From positions 2,337,501 to 2,401,500 of the forward strand of contig JAJHZJ010000009.1 in NCBI GenBank assembly GCA_023548195.1: a stretch of 64,000 nucleotides of DNA, given 5' to 3'. The notes beneath the pieces were generated by a model. It had not been told where the DNA came from and ran no database searches. It worked only from the letters and a program-made list of their open reading frames with translations. A program made the position numbers and the translations under genes. The first letter of the stretch is position 1; each line of letters opens with the position of its first letter. This DNA is from Bettongia penicillata ogilbyi (taxonomy: Eukaryota; Chordata; Mammalia; Diprotodontia; Potoroidae). Below are positions 31,736 to 41,829 of the stretch, piece after piece.

Positions 31736-31738
31736 TCT

Positions 31739-31925
31739 TTCCAGGGAAAGATCCTCAGAAGACAGTTAGTACATCCCCTCATTTTACAGATGAGGAAGCT
31801 GACAGCAGAGCAATTAAATGACTGTCCAAGTTTACACAGCTGGAAACCATCGAAGGTAGGATTTGAACTCAGATCTTCCTTACTCCAGGTTCAGTGACCT
31901 AGTCACTACATCGTGCTTCAACTTG
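31739..31925 (+). mobile_element. MIR-type SINE
   Basis: 'cattttacagatgaggaagc', 'aggatttgaactcagatctt' and 'cactacatcgtgcttc'. Confidence 0.7.
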
Positions 31926-32099
31926 TCTATATTTATGTCTGCAAGAAAGGACAAAAAGGACTTTTTGCTAAGTTGGGATCCATCCTCAGTCAAGGGTTCT
32001 AGCCACTAGACAGCGTTTAAGACTTCAGACCACTCCCTCTTCAACCAGAAAAGTTACAGAAGAGCAAGAGATGTAGTTTGCTGAGATCTGCTAAGGGAA

Positions 32100-32330
32100 T
32101 GGTGGGCATCTAGCGATACAGTGGATAGAGCACCAGACCTGGAGTCAGAAAGACCTGAGTTCAGACATCTACTAACTGTGTGACCCTGGGCAAGTCACTT
32201 AACCTTGTTTGCCTCAGTTTCTTCATCTATAAAATGAGCTGGAGAAGGAAAGGGCAAACCATACCAATACCTTTGCAAAAAAAATCCCAAATAGGGTCAC
32301 AGAACGTCAGACAGGATTGAAATGAATGGC
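32100..32330 (+). mobile_element. MAR1-type SINE, full length
   Basis: 'gatacagtggatagagcacc', 'gtgtgaccctgggcaagtca', 'atgagctggagaaggaaagg', 'aatagggtcacagaacgtca'. Within it 'gcaaaaaaaatccc' replaces the usual gccaagaaaatccc. Confidence 0.85.
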
Positions 32331-32779
32331 CAAGGGAATGAGGATTCTGATTGGGGAGAGGAGAGGAAAGAAAAAACAATGTTGGAAGAAGGCACTGCTA
32401 CAAGGAAAATAGGACCAGGTGGGATGGGCTAGTGGGAATGGGAAGCTTGGGAAACCAAAGGGCAGTACAATAGTTAGTTCTAAGTTCCTAGGGAACTGGA
32501 GAGGGGTGAAGAGAAATGGACAGCTTCACAATTTTCACTGAGTGCCCTCTCTCCTGGCAAGACTGCTCAGAAGCTGGGAAATTTGTTGATGAACCTGCCA
32601 TTTGCTTTAAGAAGGGGACCTCAGGAACAGCGGAAAGAGCACAGGCACCATGGAATCTGAATTCTAATCTCAATTCTGCTGTGAACTGCAAATTACTTGA
32701 CAATTGACAGGGAAACAATCTCTTTCTGTTGTGCCTATCAGGGCTCTGCTCCTTGCCAGGGACTGGCCAGGCCATTAGG
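32331..32779. other. Unannotated DNA with SINE scrap
   Basis: 32625-32710 reads 'gcggaaagagcacaggcacc' and 'gaattctaatctcaattctg', a decayed tRNA-SINE head. The rest has nothing named. Confidence 0.35.
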
Positions 32780-33215
32780 ATTCATTAGAATTTCCCGATT
32801 ACCTAGTTATTTGTATAGGAAGGAAAACAGGGAAGGCTTCTATGAAATTCAATTATATTTGAACAATTAAAGGCACTGCTAATTAGCAGCAACCTTCAGG
32901 ATGAGAGTTTCGTGGGAAAATGTCCCGTTCTTGCCATAGGCAGTCCAGACGTCCTCAACCTACCCTCGACCGTGCCAGCAATGGAGACTTTTTGGCAATT
33001 TTTGAGTTTGTCCAAATCCTAAATGTGGGTGCTGCAGATGCCCTGTAGAGGAGGTGCTTGGAAATCTCAAGGAAAGGATGCAAGCGGGCCACTTTGGGAT
33101 CATTTTTATTACTTCTTTGAACCCCTATGTGTCTGGAAGCCTTCAATCATGCTTCAGAGATCATTACAGCCACCCTAGCCTTGAAGTGGCCACAGCATCC
33201 CTGGAGTTCTTCCAA
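32780..33215. other. Single-copy block, conserved-non-coding-like
   Basis: Repeat-free. Carries paired homeodomain cores (ttaaaggcactgctaattag) and several CpGs in an otherwise CpG-poor region. No coding frame. Confidence 0.4.
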
Positions 33216-33219
33216 CCAT

Positions 33220-33393
33220 CTATTCTGTGCTCTTCTCCCCTCTTTTCTTCCCTCCCTTTTGCATACCCAGTCTCTTTAATCCCCTCAACTTTTCTTTCTC
33301 TTCTCCTTTCCCTTCCCTCTGCCCTCTCCTTCTTTCCTTTCTCTGCTTCCCCTTTTCCCTCTACTCTCTGCCCCTTCTCCCCTCTCCCTTGCT

Positions 33394-33477
<84 letters not shown>

Positions 33478-33784
33478 TCCCTCTCTGTTTGTCTCTGTTT
33501 GTCTGTCTCTGGTTCACTCTCTCTCTGTTTCTCTCTCTGTCTCTGTCTCTCTCTCCCCTCTCTCTGCCTTTCTGTCTGTATCTATTTATCTCTCTATCTG
33601 TCTCTCTGTCTGTCTCTCTGTCTGCCTCTCTGTCTGTTTGTCTCTGTCTCTGTTTGTCTGTTTCTCTGTCTCTGTCTCTCTCTGTCTCTCTATCTCTCTG
33701 TTTCTCTCTCTGTCTCTGTCTCTCTCTGTCTCTGCCTCTCTGTTTGTCTCTGTCTGTCTCTGGTTCACTCTCTCTCTGTCTCTG

Positions 33785-33815
<31 letters not shown>

Positions 33816-34048
33816 GTCTCTGTCTCTCTCTGTCTCTCTATCTCTCTGTTTCTCTCTCTGTCTCTGTCTCTCTCTCTCTGCCTCTCTGTTTGTCTCTGTC
33901 TGTCTGTCTCTGGTTCACTCTCTCTCTGTTTCTCTCTGTCTCTCTATCTCTCTGTTTCTCTCTCTGTCTCTGTCTCTCTCTCTCTGCCTCTCTGTTTGTC
34001 TCTGTCTGTCTCGGGTTCACTCTCTCTCTGTTTCTCTCTCTGTCTCTG

Positions 34049-34079
<31 letters not shown>

Positions 34080-34660
34080 GTCTCTCTGTCTCTATCTCTC
34101 TCTGTCTCTCTATCTCTCTGTTTCTCTCTCCGTCTCTGTCTCTCTCTGCCTGTTTGTCTCTGTCTGTCTCGGGTTCACTCTCTCTCTGTTTCTCTGTCTC
34201 TGTCTCTCTCTCTCCCCTCTCTCTGCCTGTCTGTATCTATTTATCTCTCTATCTGTCTCTCTGTTTGTCTCTGTCTCTGTTTCTCTGTTTCTCTATCTCT
34301 CTGTCTCTCTCTCTCTCTCTGTCTCTGCCTCTCTCTCTCTCCTTTCTCCCTAATTCCTCACTCCTGCCCCCTTCCCCTTTTCCCTATGCTCATCTCTCTC
34401 CTTTCCCAAGACCTCCCTTCTCCTTGGCTCTTTCTCTCTCCATCTCTCCTTTCTCCCCCTTCGTTTCCTTATGCCCTTTTCCTCTTTCTTTCCTTCCCTC
34501 CCTCTTCCCCTCCTTTCCCCCTCTCCTTCCAACTCCCCCTACCCCTCTAATCCTCCCCCAGCTCCGCTCCCTTCTCGCTCTCCTCTCCTCCCCTTCCCCT
34601 GTCCCCATATTTCCCCCCCAGTCCCCGCACCCCCTCCCCTGCCCCCTCCTCCATAGCGAA
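33220..34660. repeat. 1.4-kb pyrimidine tract with higher-order structure
   Basis: An almost pure C/T plus strand. 33394-33471 is uninterrupted (CT)n. 33472-34345 is (CTCTGT)-type repeat in which a block ending '(t/g)ggttcactctctctctg' recurs at 33511, 33762, 33912, 34014 and 34172. 34346-34660 is mixed CCCTT. Open frames of 284-525 codons (Ser/Leu/Cys) and the antisense Arg/Glu frames are artefacts. Confidence 0.95.
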
Positions 34661-34975
34661 TGTTTTGAATGCAATCGAAGCCATCCATATCTGGGCCCTT
34701 TCCGCTTGCAGGCCTTTCAGCCAAATCCTGCCCGCGCCTTGTCAGCGGGTCCCCCTGGGGCCCGCCTGCAGAACGATGATAAGGGAATCGGATTTTCACA
34801 TTGACACCAGAGGCGAAATCCACACATCCAGAATATTTAGGTGTGTTTACCCGCAATAATCATCTCCTCAAATCCATGTCACCGGGAAACTCTTGCTACA
34901 GTGATTGCACGGCCTCGCATCTCTGGCCCCGGGAACAAACCACTCTGATGAATATTTCACGACACTTTTCCCCTC
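34661..34975. other. CpG-rich single-copy block A
   Basis: About 16 CpGs in 300 bp, no repeat. Includes a forkhead-type core TGTTTAC at 34844-34850 and 'gatgaatatttcacgacac'. Candidate enhancer or conserved element. No recognisable exon. Confidence 0.45.
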
Positions 34976-34994
34976 CTTTCTTCTTTCTTTTCCT

Positions 34995-35180
34995 TCCCCT
35001 CCTTCCATCCCCTCATCCCCCTTTTCCATCCCTCACCCCCCTTCCCATCCCCTCACCCCCCTTCCCATCCCCTCACCCCCCTTCCCATCCCCTCACCCCC
35101 GTTCCCATCCCCTCAACCCCCTTCCCATCCCCTCACCCCGTTCCCATCCCATCACCCCCGTTCCCGTCCCTCACCCCCCC
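34995..35180. repeat. 20-bp minisatellite, G-quadruplex-prone on minus strand
   Basis: Unit 'cttcccatcccctcaccccc' occurs exactly three times at 35041-35100, with diverged units on both sides (about 8-9 in total). The minus strand carries G-runs of 5, 4 and 3 per unit. No evenly spaced unique spacers, so not a CRISPR array. Confidence 0.95.
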
Positions 35181-35189
35181 AAACCCGTG

Positions 35190-35738
35190 CTCCAGAGGGG
35201 CTGCTATAGAGACATGGCATATTTCACCGTCTCCAGCGTTTGCCTGCTCCGGTAATCATCGGACTCAATCACTCTTGCAGTGTTTTTATGAATTAATAAC
35301 AGGCACTTTGGAGGGCTAGCAGGGAGACGGAAAAAGCAATCTGTGGAGCCTTAATGAGCGCCGTGGGGAGCAGTGAGCTGCCCGGCCTCCGCAGCCCCGC
35401 GCCCTCTGCGCTAAATCATCGTCTCGGAAATGACCCCTTTCTGGGCCAGCTCGGATGGCTGGCATTTGGCCCGTCGGTGCCCCTGGCGCCTGGTCCTGGG
35501 AGGAAGGTTCGCTGCGAATCCATTCCAACGAATTGCAGCTTTGGTTTTTTACCCTTAGAGCAGTTATCCTGGGGAGCTGGACAAGCCGGGTCTGGGCTTT
35601 CCCTCGCTGTGCACCCTACACCGAGCCGTGCGAAGAGCTGAGCCTTCAATGGGAAGAAATAGGATTTGGGAGAAGGGTTCTTGGCGATTCAGGGAGAAAA
35701 TCAAACTGTTTTCTCGAGTCCCTCCTGGCTAGCAAGGG

Positions 35739-35740
<2 letters not shown>
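35190..35740. other. CpG-rich single-copy block B
   Basis: About 21 CpGs in 35340-35640 at roughly 60% GC, near the observed/expected level of a CpG island by hand count. It holds 'tttttatgaattaataacag' and 'gccttaatgagcgccgtggg'. Open frames of 95 and 119 codons exist but match nothing known and carry no recognised splice-flanked exon. Could be a promoter or an enhancer. Confidence 0.45.

Positions 35741-35743
<3 letters not shown>

Positions 35744-35795
<52 letters not shown>
35744..35795. repeat. (TG)n microsatellite
   Basis: About 26 uninterrupted TG units. Confidence 0.97.
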
Positions 35796-35797
<2 letters not shown>

Positions 35798-35869
35798 ATA
35801 TAAAAGCATTATAAATGTAAGGCGCATGATTACTTTTCAAGGGAGGGCGTCAATTGGGCGTAAAGTCAC

Positions 35870-36057
35870 TTTCCTTCCTTCACTGTCCTTCCTTTCTAGG
35901 TTCTATTTTTAATCTTTATTTTTCTTCCTTTTCCTTCCTTGTTTTTTCCTTTTTTCTTTTCCTTGTTTTTCTCCTTCCTTTTTTTCTTCCTTCCTTCCCT
36001 CCTTTCCTTCCTCCCTCTCTCCCTTCCTCTCTCCCTCCTTTCCCCTTCCCTTCCTTA
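35870..36057. repeat. TTCC-rich tract
   Basis: Imperfect (CCTT)n and TTTTC runs on the plus strand. Frames are artefacts. Confidence 0.88.
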
Positions 36058-36434
36058 ATACTGTCATTTGCCTTTTTTTCTTGAGCCTAGAGTCATCTCT
36101 ACTTTCTGACAAAGGTCAGAGAAGGACTCTCATGAAAGCATATTGTTATTGTCATTACTTGACAACGCTTGGTACATTTACTGTGTTTTCCACTGGTGTT
36201 CCTCAAACACAAGGGGAAGGATAGGGCTGTGAAGCAGTGCCTTAGATATAGTGCAGATTTTATGTATTTGGCCACACACACAAACTCTTTTTCTTAGTAG
36301 TCAGGGAGTCAAGATTAACAGGCTAAAAGATTGTCCAAGTGACCCCTTCCCCTTCTCCAAAAACCATTTCCATTTCTAGCCAGACTTCAGTTCTTTGAAA
36401 AATTTGGAAATAAAATGCATGCTGACGATGAATT
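36058..36434. other. Unannotated DNA
   Basis: Single-copy, nothing named. Confidence 0.35.
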
Positions 36435-36615
36435 ACCACAGAATGCCAACTCCCGTATGATAAAGATAAGGAAACTGAAGCTCCTAATGAGGAAATTACT
36501 TGCCCATGATTCAGATAGCCAAGAAGTAGCAGGGTTGGTTCCGAACCCAGGTTCTGTGAGCCCAGAGGCAAGGCTAAACCTTCATTTTTGTAACCACAGG
36601 ACCTGAGTCTCCAAC
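36435..36615 (+). mobile_element. MIR-type SINE
   Basis: 'gataaggaaactgaagctcc', 'gaccagaggcaa'-like wording seen as 'gcccagaggcaaggc', and 'gttccgaacccaggttctgt'. Confidence 0.55.
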
Positions 36616-36879
36616 ACCATGTCAATGACGCACAAGCCATGGCATACCCTCTTAAGATGGAACGGCTTTGAAGTTGGGTCCATGATTCACTGGATGTCTG
36701 TGGAGGAAGGCGAAGCATACATAAATATGGAGGGCACCATCAATGAGTCAGGATAGTACACAGTGCGCTGAGTCTGGAATCATAGGGCCTGGGTTCATAA
36801 CCTGATTTTATTTCTTCCAGTCTATGTTGATTATCTAATTTAGCCTGAATATGTCTTGTTTGCACTTTGTTTTCTCCAT
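36616..36879. other. Unannotated, SINE scrap
   Basis: 36755-36800 'cacagtgcgctgagtctgga' is a SINE head remnant. The rest is unknown. Confidence 0.3.
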
Positions 36880-36992
36880 TAGACTAGGAGCTCTTTGAGA
36901 GCAAGGATTACTGTCACTTGACTTTCATTGTATGCCTGGTACCTGGTACAATGCCTGACACACAGTAAGTGCTTAATAAATGCTAGTTGACT
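36880..36992 (+). mobile_element. L2 3' tail
   Basis: 'agactaggagctctttgaga', 'caatgcctgacacacagtaa' and 'gtgcttaataaatgctagtt'. Confidence 0.75.
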
Positions 36993-37090
36993 GTTTGACT
37001 TTGGCAAGTTGTTTCATCTCTGTGAGCCTTGGGTTTCTCATCTGTAAAATGAGGGAGTTGGGCCTTGAAGGCCCTACCCAGTTTTAAATA
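36993..37090 (+). mobile_element. MIR-type SINE, 3' part
   Basis: 'gactttggcaagttgtttca', 'ctcatctgtaaaatgaggga', 'gccttgaaggccctacccag'. Confidence 0.65.
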
Positions 37091-37174
37091 TTCAAAGTAG
37101 GGATGGACATTTTGATCACAGCAATTTATCTGCTAAGGGATGGAAGGGTTGCTAGTACCTCCCATCCATTCTCT

Positions 37175-37325
37175 TCCATTACCTTGTATTTTCTTATGTC
37201 TACATATTTTCCCCCCATAGAATGTATGTACCTTGAAGGAAAGGACAATTTCAGTGTTGTCTTTGTATCTGCAGTGCCTAACTCAATGCCTGTCAAATAG
37301 TGGGTGTTTAATAAATGTTGGTTGA
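37175..37325 (+). mobile_element. L2 3' tail
   Basis: 'gaatgtatgtaccttgaagg', 'ctcaatgcctgtcaaatagt', 'gtttaataaatgttggttga'. Confidence 0.7.
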
Positions 37326-37334
37326 CTATATCAG

Positions 37335-37462
37335 TTTGCTTACCATCTTAGGGAGAGGAGAGGTGAGAGAGGCAGAAAATTTGGAACTCAAAATGTTTAA
37401 ATGATGAATGCTAAAAATTATCTTTATGGGGAATTGAAGGAAAATATTATATAAAAATAAAA
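37335..37462 (+). mobile_element. L1 3' end, very short copy
   Basis: 'aaaatttggaactcaaaatg', 'gatgaatgctaaaaattatc' and a 'aaaaataaaatgg' end are the last about 120 bp of a marsupial L1, a severely 5'-truncated insertion. Confidence 0.65.
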
Positions 37463-38264
37463 TGGAATTTTCAAATGGTAGCTTGATTTACTTGTTTTAG
37501 TACTCACAACAATGAAATCACAGCTCTTTTGAAATATTCATTTATAATTTGTTTGCTGGTTCTACTCCACTTTGCTCTAGCAAATGAAATTCCTTCCAAA
37601 ACTCCTATGACCAATGGCTTGGGCCAATGACTGAAGACTATTTCACATAGGTGGGCCTCAGGTTTTACCATAGAGTAACAGGAACAGTCTCTAGGGAAAG
37701 TATGAAGTCATCTTATTTTGTATCTTCACACCTCCTGCTTCGGTGTGCTACTCTCCTCTATGCCCTACTTCCCCTTCCCCTTCCAGGCAATCATCCTGCC
37801 TACTGGTCAAGTAATTCCTGCTGGTGGGCACTTGATACTGTTTGAGGGACATCTTCGTTTCTGAAGCCTCATCCTCACCTCCTTCACTCACACCCAAACT
37901 CAGGGCATTTACAATTTTATAAGGAATATTTGAATGCCTTGAAAGTCTTCATATCTAAAAGCATGAATCTCTAATAATAGAATGTCAGGGAGGAACACTA
38001 TATAAATGAGTTATTATGTTTATAAACAATGAGAAAAGTTCTTTTTGGATAGAGGAAAGTTCCTGGTACCACTAAAATTTTACCAAATGCCTATTTTGCA
38101 TGGTCTTAATAATAGTCCTATGGGAGGGGGGGATTTGAATCAAATTTTTATAAATAGAATCTTTTTTTCTAATAGAAGAGAAAGATTTACAATTTAACAG
38201 ACTCCTATGGCAAATGCTTCTATATTATCTGAAGAACCAACCCCAACTTACCAATCAAGAAATA
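37463..38264. other. Unannotated DNA
   Basis: Nothing named over about 800 bp. Confidence 0.35.
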
Positions 38265-38372
38265 CATGTTCAGAATTTTAATATGACTTAGGCTCTATAC
38301 CAGGTGTTATGAGAGGCAAAGGATACATATAAGATATGAATGCCTGTCCTCAGAGAGTTTATAGTTTAGATG
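38265..38372 (-). mobile_element. L2 3'-tail fragment
   Basis: 'ctctataccaggtgttatga' and 'ctgtcctcagagagtttata'. Confidence 0.5.
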
Positions 38373-38579
38373 GGAAGATAAAACCTTCCAAGTTTCAGGA
38401 GTTTAGGAATTGTATTCATTGAGGGAATTTGCTTTGTTTGACAAGGCATATTTGTTACAAAAAAAAAAAATGGTTTTCCTTTCTTTTTTCGAACAGGATG
38501 CAGAGAGAAGGGAAAGAAAATAAATTTCTGTGAATTTTTTTTAAGTAGAGAGGTGAAAATTTTCATCAACTTTCAGATA

Positions 38580-38960
38580 AGGTCTCTGTATTATTTATTT
38601 GTTTAATTGGTCTACTTTATTTTAAAAGACCTCTCGCAAAGTGGAAGCAATCGGTAAATGTTCGTGATGTTAAAATAGAACACGTCGATAAAATGTGGAT
38701 GGAAAAGCAGGGGCATATTCGGCCTGAATGTGCTAAAGTGCCCATTGAGCAAAGTCATCCAGACTGAGCAGAGGGTTATAGAGAGTGTCGTAGGCTGGAG
38801 TAGCCGGAGGAGGCTCCCAGAAGAGATCCTGAGCTCAGGTTGGAAGGTTGGCTGGGGATTATCAAGGTAAACTGAGAGAAGGCATTTCAGATGACATGAC
38901 CAGGCAGTAGGTTTTCCCAATTTTAAATTTTAGAGACGTGGAAAACTGGGTCCAGCCCCC
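38580..38960. other. Single-copy block, conserved-non-coding-like
   Basis: Repeat-free, with CpGs in an AT-rich context: 'aacacgtcgataaaatgtgg', 'gggcatattcggcctgaatg'. No recognisable exon. The 102-codon minus frame at 38612-38920 has no known similarity. Confidence 0.4.
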
Positions 38961-39720
38961 ATCACAAAGGCCTCTGAAGGCCCAGGAGCATATTTTTGAG
39001 CCCTTAGCAGAGGTCATGTGGTTCTTCTACGGCCACCCCCCACCTCCAAACCTTCAAACTGAAAGGGGTCTGCTAGCTCAAAGACATGAACATCTATGAT
39101 CACTGCTGCTTCCTTCCTGCCAGTCACCACTAGAGGAAACGGCGTTTTTCACTAGGGGAGAATGGGATTCTGTCAGGTAGCTACCCTGGGGACTGGTAGC
39201 CTTCAGAGATTGTCAGTGCAGCCGGGTGGATCGTCAGATTGGTTTGGTTTGCTCTAATACAAGTGAGCGCCAGAGGGATAGACATGAGTAATGGGAGCTG
39301 AAGTAACCAGGCATCTCTCTACTAAGCTTTTAGGTTTGTCTGTATGTTTGTTTAGCTTTTTCTCCCTCTAGATATAACACTCATCCTGGCTCGACCTGCA
39401 TTGTGGCAAAGAATCACAGTAATGTGAGACCCTGTAGGGTCTGGGATTGGCCTATAATGAGTTTGTGCCAGTTGGTCCTTCTCTGGAGCTGGTCTTTATG
39501 GTGAGATAGGTTTAATTGGCTGTTGGCATTTGCAACAACATGGGGTATAGGAGAGCCCAAGTGGGGACTGTGCACCAGAGATGCTCGTTAACAACGAGCT
39601 GGGGAGAGAGAAGCTCAGCTGGGACTGTGCTCTGGAGATAAGTGTTAGCCATAAACATGGAGTGGAAGAGCCGTGCACCAGAAAGGAGCATCAGGGACTG
39701 CACCCAGGCCCACTTGGTAC
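38961..39720. other. Unannotated DNA with a small local duplication
   Basis: 39550-39665 holds two related units of about 60 bp (gtggggactgtgcaccagag / gctgggactgtgctctggag) and a third partial one (ccgtgcaccagaaagg). The rest has nothing named. Confidence 0.4.
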
Positions 39721-39770
39721 CAGCTCATACATTTAGAACTGGAAGGGACCTTAGAGATGATGTAGTCTAG

Positions 39771-40285
39771 GGATTCTTAACTGCCATAGACCCCATGGAC
39801 AGAATTCAGGAGATCCTTGAAATTAGATGAGAAAACAGAAGTATATGTGCGTGTGTGTGTGTGTGCATGTGTGTATATATGTGTGTAGACAGAAGGAGAA
39901 AGAAGGCCAGAGAGAGACACAGAGAAAAAGAGAGATAAAAAGAAAGCAAGAGAGATATAGACACCGAGAGAAAGAGACAGAGAAACAAAAAGAGAGAGAA
40001 AGAGATAGAAGAAGGAAGAAGGGAGGTGGAGAGAGAGAGGGAGAGAGAGAGGGAAGGAGAGAGAGACAGAGAGAGAGAGAGAAGGAGGGAGGGAAGGAGG
40101 GAGAGAGATGGAGGGAGGGAGAGAGACAGAGGGAGAGAGAAAGAATCTTAATTTTTACTATTGGTTTCCTTTGTAACCCCATGTTATATGTTATTTATGC
40201 ACATAAAAGTTATTTTGAGAAAAGGTCCGTAACCTTCACCAGATGGCCAAAGTGGGTCCCTGACCCACAAAAGGTTAAGAACCCT
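39771..40285 (+). mobile_element. hAT MITE with expanded simple-repeat interior
   Basis: Left end 'ggattcttaactg' and right end 'aaaggttaagaaccct' are inverted. The flanks 'tagtctag' (39763-39770) and 'tggtctaa' (40286-40293) agree at six of eight bases, a decayed 8-bp duplication. The interior 'gtttcctttgtaaccccatg' matches the element at 31535. A simple-repeat block of about 300 bp swells it to 515 bp. Confidence 0.62.
39845..40141. repeat. (TG)n and GA-rich tract
   Basis: TG units (39847-39865) followed by about 250 bp of purine-rich GAGA/GACA/GGGA variants. The open frames of 119-162 codons are artefacts. Confidence 0.93.
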
Positions 40286-40440
40286 TGGTCTAAACCAACC
40301 TCCCTCTTTTTATAGAGGAAGAAACTAGAGACCGAGAGGAAGTTAAAAGGCCACCCTGAGGTCAAACTGATAATAAGTAGCAGAGCCCCATATGTGAGCT
40401 CTGGCCCTGGGACTGAGATCCCTGGGCCCATCCCTCCCAC

Positions 40441-41289
40441 CTCCCCACCACTGGTTTCCTTCAGAGCGGGGCTTCTCTGGTCAGACCAGACTAATCCTCT
40501 GGGAGCTAGACTGAGTTGTGATGTAATAGGATGAGGGCATGGGTGGCAAGGGAAGCGCCCAGAAACTGCAGTAGATCTATGGTAGTTGGTGCTCTGGGGT
40601 TTGTCCTACTTCTCTCCTCTGTGTTGTTCCTGTGGTTGTTGCTGCTGCTGCTGTCGTGGCTGTGGAGTAGGTGGTCTCTTGCACAAGCAGTGGGTCTAGA
40701 GGCCAACCAGTCATTCCCTAGAGGTCTTGTGTGGTTCCCAGTCATGTTCTGTTCTGTCTGGGGTCTTTTTCATAATCTTTCCAAGAAAAGATCTGAGCCA
40801 TAAGGAAAACCTGGCCTTGGTGACCGCCCTTAATAATCCCTCATCGTGGGAGTGGGAGATAGGATGACAATCTGAAAATCAAATTTTAAAATATAACCCC
40901 TCATCACTGGGCAATATTGCCCAGGGTGGGGTTTTTATTTGGCCAGACTGTAACAAAGGGGAGGATGTTTGGGGGGTAAAGAGTCTTTTTTCTCCCTGTG
41001 AGTCTTTCACAGGCTGTTTAAAGTCTTTCTACATAAGGCCTCCCCTCACTTTTCCCTTCTATTAGGCAAAAGAAAGACAAAGAGAAGCCAAGTAGGGCCT
41101 GTGATTCCCATTAACCATGACTAGACTAAGTTGGGTTTGCAAAGCACACCTCTTAAAGCTTAAGTTATTTCACACTAATGTTGCACCCCCTCAAATTGCA
41201 ATCTCTGCCACCAAGATGGGTGGTGGATGGTGGATGGTGGATGCTGGTGCCCGTTAGGACTGCACAGGACCTGAGGACAGCCTTATTCC
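40441..41289. other. Unannotated single-copy DNA
   Basis: Includes a (GGATGGT)n heptamer run at 41219-41242 and a CTG-rich stretch at 40636-40652. The 90-codon frame at 40531-40803 is partly low-complexity Leu and is not recognised. Confidence 0.35.
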
Positions 41290-41405
41290 AGGTCTGAATG
41301 AATCACTCCATCAATATGCATTTACTGAGCACCAACTATGATCCAGGCACAGTGCTAGGCTCTGAGGGGTCAAGAATGGAACAGTCCCTGTTATTTTAAG
41401 AATAA
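41290..41405 (-). mobile_element. L2 3'-tail fragment
   Basis: 'tgcatttactgagcaccaac', 'atccaggcacagtgctaggc'. Confidence 0.65.
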
Positions 41406-41829
41406 CCAATATCCCAGGGAAAATCTACACAATCCAGTCAATTTACTTTTCTACAAAACAAAATAGAACTCTTCATTAAAAATAACAGCATACATGAGTA
41501 TTTTCAACTTGGGGCTCTAAAATCCCCATGACTATTTCTTTCCAGTGAAAAGGAGGTAATTAATGTTCCACTCTGCTCTTAAAGAAAATGGAAACCTCCT
41601 CCTCTTCCTCCTATTGGGTATTTTCTCCAGTAGTGGGAACCTTCTGTTAGTCGCCATTTAAAAACGAGGCCCTGGGAGCAGCTGCAAACTTGCATATGAC
41701 TTTCCTCAGGGAAAGTGTTTCAGTTAGGAATCCAAGAATATTCCAGTTCTGATTCTTTTCAACAGTCCATTTTAAAAAAGGTTTGCTGGATTTAAAATAA
41801 TCTGTTTCGAACTGGAATCAAATTCAAAG
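41406..41829. other. Single-copy block, conserved-non-coding-like
   Basis: Repeat-free, with 'ggaggtaattaatgttccac' and 'cgccatttaaaaacgaggcc'. Plausible regulatory DNA. No frame. Confidence 0.35.

Larger units (their letters stand above)
39722..40440 (+). mobile_element. MIR-type SINE split by a hAT MITE
   Basis: Left part 39722-39770 'ggaagggaccttagagatga'. Right part 40286-40440 resumes with 'tctaaaccaacctccctctt' and 'gaggaagaaactagagaccg'. Confidence 0.6.

Noticed and set aside
33054..34804. Open frames of 498, 525 and 284 codons, Ser/Leu/Cys-rich, and antisense Arg/Glu frames
   Set aside because: The pyrimidine tract lacks stop codons in all plus frames, and the residues are only those coded by CT/TC/TG triplets. 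No domain.
34995..35180. CRISPR array
   Set aside because: Units are contiguous 20-mers without spacers, in vertebrate DNA. A minisatellite.
35354..35814. First exon of a host gene in CpG-rich block B
   Set aside because: Two overlapping frames (95 and 119 codons) match nothing known and I see no convincing donor site. The second frame ends in the TG microsatellite.
39806..40315. Frames of 119 and 162 codons
   Set aside because: They lie on the TG/GA block inside the hAT MITE. No domain.
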